Assembly: GCA_017994815.1 (NCBI GenBank)
Contig: JAGOJY010000029.1
Location: 1-53,196, forward strand
Direction of reading: 5' to 3'
DNA: 53,196 nt
DNA from: Acidobacteriota bacterium
Lineage (GTDB): Bacteria > Acidobacteriota > Polarisedimenticolia > J045
The translations under genes were made by a program, and so were the position numbers. The notes beneath the pieces are model-generated. The model had not been told where the DNA came from. It saw only the letters and a list, made by a program, of their open reading frames with translations, and did not search any database. Numbering within the stretch: position 1 is the stretch's first letter; each line of letters begins with the position of its first letter. This document shows, piece by piece, positions 42,446 to 51,600 of the stretch.

Positions 42446-44020
42446 ATGAACCGACCGACGTTTCATCGCCTGTGGTCGCTTTTCGTTCCGCTGTTGCTCG
42501 CCGGGTGGTCGGCGGGGACGGCGGCGGCCCAGTCGTTCCGGGTGCAGTGCCCGGAAACCACCACGCTGCACCCGACCGGCCAGTCGTCCGCCGCGTACAA
42601 CGGGCCCCAGGCGCTGGACGCGACGATCTTCCGCAACGACGGGAGTTCGTACGGCCTGGAGTACGTGACGAACGGCGGCGCGATCAAGTGCCAGCAGATC
42701 TCGGGCGGCGACGGGTTCGCGACGATGGCCGACGGGACGCAGACGTACCTGTTCGCCTTCGGACCGCTGTCCGGGTTGCAGGACATCCGCAACGGGCTGC
42801 CCGGCACGGAACTGAACTCGACGTTCAACACGCTCGGCGACCCCAACGGCGCGGTGGGCCTCGTGCCCGATCCCGAGGCCGGGGGGGCGATCACGGGCCA
42901 CGTCGATCCCCGCCCGATCATGGACGTCGGCGTGATGAACGGGAACATGCCGGCGCCCTTGATGGCGATCGACGAGGACGACGAGTTCTTCCTCACGCTG
43001 ACCAACGTCGGCCAGATCATGCGGCCCGACCTGTTCGAGCAGCACACGGTCCATTTCCACGGCTATCCCAACGCCTCGGCCTACTACGACGGCGTCCCGG
43101 ACGCCTCGGTCGCGATCAACATCGGCGGCAGCTTCACGTACTACTACCTGGCGCCGGACGCCGGGACGTACTTCTGGCACTGCCACATCACCCCCCCCGA
43201 GCACCTGCAGATGGGAATGGTCGGCCAGATCTACGTCCGGCCGCGGCAGAACCGGGTCCCGCCGGGCATGACGCTGTACCAGGCGCTAAACCTCCAGCAG
43301 GACGATCCGCGCACCAAGTGCGGCGGCGACATCCTGTGCTCGTCGCCGCTCCCCGCCGGGGGCGACAACAACACGCCGGGCGGGTTCGACGGCGGCACGC
43401 CAACGCAACTGTACGCCTACAACGACGGCGACGGCTCGACCGCGTACGACGTGGAGTACCCGATCCAGATCCACGGCTTCGACCCGAACTTCCACTTCGT
43501 CGGGATGACCTTCAACCCCGAAGGCTTCACCGACATGAAGGACAAGTACTTCCTGCTGAACGGCCGCAGCTACCCCGACACCGTCACCGAAGGCCCGATG
43601 CACACGCAGGCCACCGACGGGACGGAGCACTACTCCCAGCCGCTGCCGAGCAAGATCAACATCCCGCTCGGGGGCAAGGCGCTCCTGCGGATCTCCGACC
43701 TCGACGTCAGCGAGTTCATGACGCTGGCCTCGCTCGGCATCCCGATGCACGTCGTCGGCGTCAACGCCCGGCTGCTGCGCGACCTGGCCGGCAACGACAT
43801 GACGTACTACACCAACTCGATCACGATGGGCGGCGGCGAGTCGATGGACGTGATCCTCGACGCCAGCGACACGGCCAAGTACCCCGCGGGGAGCGTCTTC
43901 ACGCTGTACACCCCCAACCTCGACCACCTGTCGAACGACGCCGAGAACTTCGGCGGGCTGATGACGGAAGTCGAGATCTGCAGCGGCGCCGTGGACCCCA
44001 CCAGCAAGACCTGCCAGTGA
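42446..44020 (+). CDS. Multicopper oxidase-like protein 1 (Cys-containing copper domain)
   Basis: The ATG at 42446 follows GGGAGGATCGAGC, and a signal peptide ends at TAAAQ. The 524-residue protein has two cupredoxin domains. The first carries HTVHFHG (200-206), an HxxHxH pattern, and FWHCHITPPEHLQMGM with His245, Cys246, His247, His253 and Met256/258. These are the ligands of a type 1 copper plus half of a trinuclear cluster, as in domain 3 of laccases. The second domain (PSKINIPLGGKALLRISDLD ... YTPNLDHLSNDAENFGGLM) lacks copper ligands, as in laccase domain 2. The HxHG and WxHSH pair of a complete oxidase is absent here but present in the next protein. It is likely periplasmic or extracellular. 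Confidence 0.85.
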   Translation: MNRPTFHRLWSLFVPLLLAGWSAGTAAAQSFRVQCPETTTLHPTGQSSAAYNGPQALDATIFRNDGSSYGLEYVTNGGAIKCQQISGGDGFATMADGTQTYLFAFGPLSGLQDIRNGLPGTELNSTFNTLGDPNGAVGLVPDPEAGGAITGHVDPRPIMDVGVMNGNMPAPLMAIDEDDEFFLTLTNVGQIMRPDLFEQHTVHFHGYPNASAYYDGVPDASVAINIGGSFTYYYLAPDAGTYFWHCHITPPEHLQMGMVGQIYVRPRQNRVPPGMTLYQALNLQQDDPRTKCGGDILCSSPLPAGGDNNTPGGFDGGTPTQLYAYNDGDGSTAYDVEYPIQIHGFDPNFHFVGMTFNPEGFTDMKDKYFLLNGRSYPDTVTEGPMHTQATDGTEHYSQPLPSKINIPLGGKALLRISDLDVSEFMTLASLGIPMHVVGVNARLLRDLAGNDMTYYTNSITMGGGESMDVILDASDTAKYPAGSVFTLYTPNLDHLSNDAENFGGLMTEVEICSGAVDPTSKTCQ

Positions 44021-44034
44021 TGGAGAGCAACCGC

Positions 44035-45633
44035 ATGAGCCGAGTGAAGAAGAACAAGTGGATCGCGCTCGCGGGGTTGCCGGCGGTGGCCCTGGGCACG
44101 GCACTCCTGCTCGCCAGCCCCGCCGCCGCGGCAGTGCCGGGCATCACGGGCCCGAACTTCGACCTGTCGGCGCAGGAGGCGTTCATCAGCCAGCCGGACG
44201 GCGCGATGATCTACTCCTGGGGTTACGGCTGCGCGTCGGCGCCCGAGGGCTTTGCCCCGGCCGCCGTCGGCGGAGCGTCCTGCCACTCGATGCAGGTCCC
44301 GGGGCCGACGCTGATCGTCCACCAGGGCGAGCAGGTCTCCGTGACGCTGCACAACAACCTGCCGGCCGCCGCGGGCAACACCTCGATCCTGTTCCCGGGA
44401 TTCCAGGTCTCGACCTCGCTCGGTGACCCGGGCATGGACGGCCTGTTGACCAAGGAAGCCGTGCACGGCGGCAGCGTGACCTACACCTTCACGGCGACCA
44501 CGCCCGGGACGCGCGCCTACTACAGCGGCACGCAGGGCGACCTGCAGGTCGAGATGGGCCTGTACGGCGCGATCGTCGTTTTGCCGGCGAACGTCGCGGC
44601 GGGGTGCCGGCCGCTGGCGGCGACGCTGCCGGACGGCCAGAGCGACTACCGGCTGGCGGCGGCGGCGTACGACCACCCGGCGACCTGCTACGACCGCGAG
44701 TACCTGTTCCAGTTCTCCGAGATCGACCCGGTGATCCATCGCCAGGCCGAGGAGCAGAAGGACCTGCCGTGCAGCGAGCCCGACGGGTGCATGAACGTCC
44801 GGACCGAGAACTACCGGCCGGCGTACTTCATGATCAACGGGCGCTCGCTGCCGGACGACATGGACCCGAACTACGCGGTCCAGTACCCGCACCAGCCGTA
44901 CAACGGCAACCCGCACATGCACCCCGGCGAACTCGTGCTGTTGCGCGTGCTCGGCCAGGGACGCTGGCAGCACCCGTTCCACGAGCACGGCAACCACGTC
45001 CGACTGCTCGCGCGCGACGGACACCTGATCCTCAGCCCGACCGACCCGTCGAAGCTGGGCGGACCGCTCCTGTTCACGACGACGACCACGCCCGGGCAGG
45101 CGCTCGACGGCATCTTCTACTGGACGGGCAAGGGCCTGAACTGGGACGTCTACGGCCACGGCTACCCCGGCGATCCGAGCGTCTGCATCGCGGACGAGAA
45201 CGGCTACTACACGCAGCTCGACGACGGCACCGGCCATCCGAACGGCGTGCCCGACTCGGCGGCCCACGAGCTGAACTACTACGAGTGGTGCCCGGACCAC
45301 GACAAGCCGCTGGAAGCCAACCCGTTCGGGCTGGTCGGCAGCGGCGGACCGGTGACGCTGCCCGACCCGAACATCCTGGCCAACGGGCCGTGGTACGGCG
45401 GCAGTCCGTACCTCGGGCCGTTCAGCTCCGACGGCAGCAACCGCGCCGCCGGCTCGGCCGCGATCCCGCCTTCCGGAACCGTGGCCAACGATCCGACCGC
45501 GGAGGCCGGCTTCGCCTACATGTGGCACTCGCACAACGAGCGCGAGATCACGACGAACAACGTTTTCCCCGGCGGAATGATGATGATGATGCTCGTCGAT
45601 CCGCAGGCCTTCGTCATTGACGAGTCGAAGTGA
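44035..45633 (+). CDS. Multicopper oxidase-like protein 2 (Cys-less His domain)
   Basis: I chose the ATG at 44035: it has GGAG upstream and starts a signal peptide (MSRVKKNKWIALAGL... ending ASPAAAA). The ATG at 44020, overlapping the previous stop, is an alternative. Of 532 residues, the first cupredoxin domain keeps the fold (PGPTLIVHQGEQVSVTLHNNL, VEMGLYGAIVV) but has lost both His motifs. The last domain has HPFHEHGNH (313-321) and MWHSHNEREITTNN with His498-Ser-His500. Ser499 replaces the type 1 Cys, so this protein could supply type 2/3 histidines but not a blue copper. That complements protein 1. Homology to MCO proteins is clear; oxidase activity alone is doubtful. Confidence 0.85.
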   Translation: MSRVKKNKWIALAGLPAVALGTALLLASPAAAAVPGITGPNFDLSAQEAFISQPDGAMIYSWGYGCASAPEGFAPAAVGGASCHSMQVPGPTLIVHQGEQVSVTLHNNLPAAAGNTSILFPGFQVSTSLGDPGMDGLLTKEAVHGGSVTYTFTATTPGTRAYYSGTQGDLQVEMGLYGAIVVLPANVAAGCRPLAATLPDGQSDYRLAAAAYDHPATCYDREYLFQFSEIDPVIHRQAEEQKDLPCSEPDGCMNVRTENYRPAYFMINGRSLPDDMDPNYAVQYPHQPYNGNPHMHPGELVLLRVLGQGRWQHPFHEHGNHVRLLARDGHLILSPTDPSKLGGPLLFTTTTTPGQALDGIFYWTGKGLNWDVYGHGYPGDPSVCIADENGYYTQLDDGTGHPNGVPDSAAHELNYYEWCPDHDKPLEANPFGLVGSGGPVTLPDPNILANGPWYGGSPYLGPFSSDGSNRAAGSAAIPPSGTVANDPTAEAGFAYMWHSHNEREITTNNVFPGGMMMMMLVDPQAFVIDESK

Positions 45634-45647
45634 CCGGAGAAGAACCG

Positions 45648-48600
45648 ATGCGATCCAGCACACGAGAGACCCTCGTGAGGACGGTGGGCTTTGCCGTTGC
45701 CGTTCTCGTGTCCGTGGGGGCGTCCCTGGCGCAGGTCGACCTGACCGCGCGCCAGGCCAGCGTCACCCTGCCCGACGGCCGGACGGTGCCGATGTGGGGG
45801 CTGTTCTGCGCTCCCGGCAGCAACACCGATCCGTCGTCCGGGCCGACCTGCTCGGCTCTCGATGGCTCGGCCCAGGGCGCGACCGCCTGGCAGCCGCCGC
45901 TGATCCGGGCCCAGGCCGGGTCGTCGCTGACGATCGAGCTGCACAATGACCTGCCGGGCTCGGTGCCGACCTCGCTCTTCATCGTCGGCCAGCTCGGCGG
46001 CGGGCTCGGCACGCCGACCAAGGTCGACAGCCCCGAGCACGCCGTGCAGGGGACGACGTGGCCGGTCGCCGGCGACTCCAGCGGACCGGTGTTCGTACCC
46101 CCGGCGCAGGGGCAGCGGATCCAGTCGTTCGGGACCGAGGTGGGGCAGGGTGCCGCAGCCAGCCTGACCTGGACGAACCTGCGCGCCGGGACCTACCTGG
46201 TCGAGTCGGGCACGCACCCGTCGATCCAGGGGCCGATGGGTCTCTACGGTGTGCTGGTCGTTTCCTCGTCGCCGACCGAGGTCTACCCCGGGATCGCTTT
46301 CGACAAGGACGTGCCGCTGCTCTTGAGCGAAATCGACGCGACGCAGAACGCCGCGGTCGCCGCCGCGGTGGCGGCGCCGGGCTTCAGCGAGACCTCCGTC
46401 CGCGTGCTGCGCGATTTCGTCAGCTCGGTGTCGCCGGCGCTCGATCCCGACGGCAACGCGCTTGGCGGTTCGGGCTACCAGGTCGGCGATGCCGTCGTCT
46501 TCTCCGGCGGCGGCGCCGCGGCGGTGGCGACGGCCCACGTTTCGGCCGTGGACGGCAGCGGCGCGATCACCGAGGTCACGGTGGACGACTCGGGCGTCGG
46601 CTACTCGACGATCCCGGGGGCGAGCGTCACCAGCGGCACCGGCAGCGGCGCGCAGCTCGTCGCGGCGCTGTCGCTCGCCGGGACGCTGTGCAGCGACGGC
46701 GCCTCGGCGTGCTACCCGCCGGTCGTGAACTACGACCCGCGCTACTACCTGATCAACGGCGCGGCCTTCGACAAGACCAACCCGGCCGCCTCGACGTTCC
46801 CCGGGCCGACCGGGACCGCGACCACCGGCAACCTCCTGCTGCGCTTCGTCAACGCCGGCCTCAGGATGCACGTGCCGTCGGTGGTCGGGGCGGACATGGC
46901 GCTCGTGGCCGAGGACGGCAACGTCCAGCCGGACATCGCGGTCGCGCTGGCCCACAACCTCGCGATCCAGTACGACCCCGCCGCGACGCCGCGGCCGAAG
47001 TTCCAGAACTCGGTGTTCCTCGCCGCGGGCAAGACGTTCGACGTGATGCTGCACCTGGCCGATGCCGGGGCGGCGTACCCGCAGACCGCGCTCCCCGTGT
47101 TCGACCGCCAGCTCAGCCTGTCGGCCAACAACCAGCGCGACGGCGGGATGCTGGCCTACATCGGGGTGAACGGCGGCGGCAACGGCGGCGGCTCCAGCGC
47201 GTTCGCCGCGGACGACAACTACTACCTCGTCCCGGACCGGCCGCTCGTCGTCTCCGAGCCGGCCAAGGGCATGCTCGGCAACGACCACAACATCTACGGC
47301 GTCGTGGTCACCGTCGGGCCGACGGGCCAGGCGGCGGGTGGGTTCAGCTGGAAGCCGGACGGCACGTTCAGCTATACGCCGGCGCCCGGCACGACGAGCG
47401 ACTCGTTCACGTACCAGGCCGCGAACAACCCGGCGATCACCGCGACGGTCCACCTCAACCCGTGCGACGCGGCGTGCCTGGGCAGCGCGCCCACGGCGTT
47501 CCCCGACGAGTACACGAGCAACGTCGTGACCGTGCTGCGCATCGCGCCATCGGGCGTGCTGGCGAACGACAAGAGCAACGACGGCTACCCGCTGACGGCG
47601 GCGATCGGCACGTGCACGGCCGACCCGGGGTACGCCTGCCTCGGCCCGGCGCAGGTCAGCCTGCGACCCGACGGCTCGTTCGTCGTCCACCCGGGCGCGG
47701 CCGGCGACTACGAGTTCGCCTACCGCGCGGTGCAGACGCACGGGCTGGCCAGCGCCGACACGCTGGTCAAGCTGCACTTCCCGCCGGCCAGCAACCTGCA
47801 GGTGCGGGTCCTGGACGGCCCGAGCACCCTGCCGGGTCGCTCGCCGGTGCGGATCACGGACTACCGCTGGATCATCGAGGAAGACCGCACGTTCCACATC
47901 GACTCGGCGAGCCAGGTCAACACCGGCACCTACATGCCGAACCTCGGCGCCAACTTCCACTCCAGCTACATGCCGGTCGTGGCGCAGGGCTGCGTCGGGA
48001 CCGTCTCGTGCGAAACGGACCAGTCGGTGCTGGTCCCGGGCAGCGGCCACGCCCCCGCGGTGTGCGATCTCGGCAACGGCGCCTGCCGGACGGACTCTGG
48101 CCAGCAGGAAGAGATCGATCCGAGCCAGGTCCACCTCGACCCGAACAAGCGCTACTACATCTCGGTCCTGCCGGGCGACGGCGCGAACCCGATCCTGCAG
48201 GGCTCGGGCGGGCCGATGCCGGTCAACCCGGCCGACCCGGACGGGCCGCAGCGGCCGTTCAGCATCCCGCTCGACTGCCCCCAGCTCGACGCGGACAACA
48301 ACGGCGACGCGGACTCCGACTTCGCGCCGGGGAGCGGCGCCTGCGGCCACGGGATGGGCGGCGCGCCGATCCAGCCCGGGCAGCTGGCCGTCAACGTCCC
48401 GGTGCAGCAGACACCGCTGCCCACCGGCAAAATCTCGGTCTTCGTGTTCGAGGACGACAGCCCGCTCAACGGCGAGTGCGACGCGGGCGGCGGCGTGGAC
48501 ATCCTGGCGACCAACGAGCCGGGGCTGGGCGGGTTCGAGATCACGATCCTCGACCAGGCCGGTGGGTTCGGCGACTCCACCGGGCAGCCGACCTACGACA

Positions 48601-51600
48601 TGATGAACATGCCGCTCAGCAACGCGCTGGCGAACACGATCGATCCGGTCACGGGGCTCGATGCCTGCCCGATCTCGCCGAATTCGACCGACGGGATGGT
48701 CGGGATGATCGTCACCTGCCCCAAGTACGAGTCGGACGGCACGACCCTGTCGCCGCTCGCCGGGCAGGCGATGATCGCCAACCTGTACCCCGGCCTGTAC
48801 GAGGTCGTCGCGACGCCGAGCGCCGACCGCATCGCGCGCGGGGAGGAGTGGCTTCAGACCAACACGCTCGACGGGACGAAGCCGCACGAGGCGTTCGTCC
48901 GCGTCGGCGAGCCGGGTTACTTCCAGGAGTTCGGCCCGGCCGGCTACCACGTCTCGATCGGCTTCGCGAACCCGGCGATCATCAACGCCCGCAAGGCCAA
49001 GGTCTGCCAGGCCGCCGACTGCACGCACACCGTGACCGGCCAAATCTCGACGGCGCGCATCAGCCGCACGCCCGACGAGCGGATCTACGGCAGCGGCGAT
49101 TTCGCCGCCCTCGGCTTCACCTCGTGCTACGTCAGCCTCGGTGATCCGGCGGCCGCCGACTTCGCGTTCGCCAAGTGCGAGCCGGACGGTTCGTTCACGT
49201 TCGCGAACGTCCCGCCGGGCAATCACAAGATCACGATCTTCGACCAGTGGAACGACATCATCGTGGACGGGCTGTCCCTGCCGATCGGCGTGCCGAACTC
49301 CGGCGACCTCGACCTCGGCGAGCTGCCGATGATGCAGTGGCGGACGAACCTGGCCACGCGCACCTACGTCGACGTCACCGGCGACGGCGTGTCGCAGCCC
49401 GATGAGCCGGGCCTGCCGCTGGTGCCGGTCAACGTCCGCTACCGCGACGGCAGCTTCATGGGCTTCAACAGCACCGACATGGCGGGGTACGCCGGCTTCA
49501 ACGAGATCTTCCCGTTCTTCAACTGGATGGTCATCGAGGCCGACACGACCCGCTACAAGCAGACCGGCGTGCACGTGGTCTACGACGCCGGCGGGCCGGC
49601 CGACGGGACCGGCCAGCCGAACGGCGGCGGCTCCGTCATCGCCGACCACGTCGCCAACACCAAGGAGACGTTCCACCTGCCGGCCGACCTGCGCTTCCCG
49701 GGCTCGGTCTACTGCTCGGACGCCGACTGCTCGACGGAGAACCTGCTGAACTTCCCGCACGGCGGCGGCGCCGATGGCTCGACCGGCCGCATCGACCCGG
49801 CGTGGGTCACGACCGAGGGCTGGCAGGGCTTCGCCGGCCACACCCAATTCTTCGAGTTCGGCAAGGCGCCGTTCGCGGAGAACGAGAACGGCGGCATCAG
49901 GGGGCACGTGGTCTACGCCTCGACGCGGCCGTTCGACGACCCGCAGCTCCTGCTGCAGCTGTCGTGGGAGCCTCTGGTCCCGAACGTGACCGTGAACCTG
50001 TACAAGGAGGGCACGGCGCCGGACGGGACCACGAGCCTGACGCTGGTGGACACGACCCGGACCAGCAGCTGGGACGAGTGGGCGCAGGGCTTCCGCATCG
50101 GACCGAACAACCAGTTGGTCCCCAACATGAACTGCCCGGGGCAGGACGACACCAGCCCGTTCTTCTTCACGCTCAAGGACAGCCCGAACTTCCTCAGCCC
50201 CGGGACGCCGCTGCCGTACAACTCGCGCTACAAGTGCTACGACGGCATGGCGATCCTGAACCAGGCCCAGCCGGCGCCGTACGACGGGATGTACCAGTTC
50301 CCGAGCGTCACCGGCCGCGACCCGCTGTCCGGCGCCGTGACCGCGAGCAACTGCACAGGCTGCGTCGACAACCCGGTGGACCACACGCCGATGCTCCCGC
50401 CCGGCAAGTACGTCGTCGAGATGATCGTCCCGCCGGGCTACGAGCTGGTGAAGGAAGAAGACAAGAACATCCTGTTCGGTGACGTCTACGTCGCGCCGGT
50501 GACCCAGCAGTTCGCCGGCCTGGGCAACATCTTCATCATGCCCGACCAGGCCGAGGTGGACGCCGAGTACAACCCGGACAACCCGCTGAACTCGACGGTC
50601 AACGAGGGCGTGCGGCCGCGGCACGAGGGCGACACCGGCAGCGTCGAGACGTTCTGGCCCTGCGTCGGTGAAGCGCGCATCGTCCCCGACTACAACAGCC
50701 TGTTCCCCGCCGCGCAGCAGGCCGCGCCGTTCGCCGGCGCGACCCGGCGGCTGTGCGACCGCAAGGAGGTCACGCTCGAGGACCAGTCCACCGCGCTGGC
50801 CAAGTTCTACGTCTTCAGCTCGACGCACGTCGCGGCGCACTTCACCGGGATCATCACCGACGACTACGCCGCGGAGTTCGACCCGTTCTCGCCGATGTAC
50901 GGCGAGAAGCTGGCGATCCCGAACCTGCCGGTCTCGTTCAAGGACCCCAACGGGATCGAGGTCTCGCGCACGTACTCCGACCAGTGGGGCTTCTACAACG
51001 GCCTCTACTACTCGTCGTGGGAAGTCAACCCGCCGAACCCGACCGGCTACGGTCCCGCGGTGACGATCGCCTGCATGAACGACTCGGGGGCCAAGCCCGA
51101 CGGCTCGGTCGATCCCCTGTACAACCCCGGCTACAGCCAGTTCTGCTACGAGTGGTCCTTGATGCCGGGCCAGACGGCGTACATGGACACGCCGGTGGTC
51201 CCGGTGATGGCGTTCGCCGAGGGGTACAACCCGCCGGACTGCGCCTACCCCGAGGCCACGCCGGCGATCCGGCAGGTGGACGGCGACGGCGACGGCCCGT
51301 GGGTCGCGGCGGTCGGCTCGCCGGTGCAGTCGGTGAACCTGACCGGCGGCGGCGGCGGCTACATCTGCAACCCGGCGGTCAGCTTCAACGGCGACGGCAG
51401 CGGTGCGAGCGCCACGGACTCGCTGGGCGTCAATGCCGTCAACGTGAACAACCGCGGCGGCGGCTACACGCAGGCGCCGACGGTCGTGTTCGCCCCGACG
51501 GACGGCAACGGGAGCGGCGCCGCGGCCAGCGCGACGATGCGGCTGGACACGATCCCGGTCGCCGACTCCGGCCGCTACTACAGCAACCGGCCCTCGTTGG

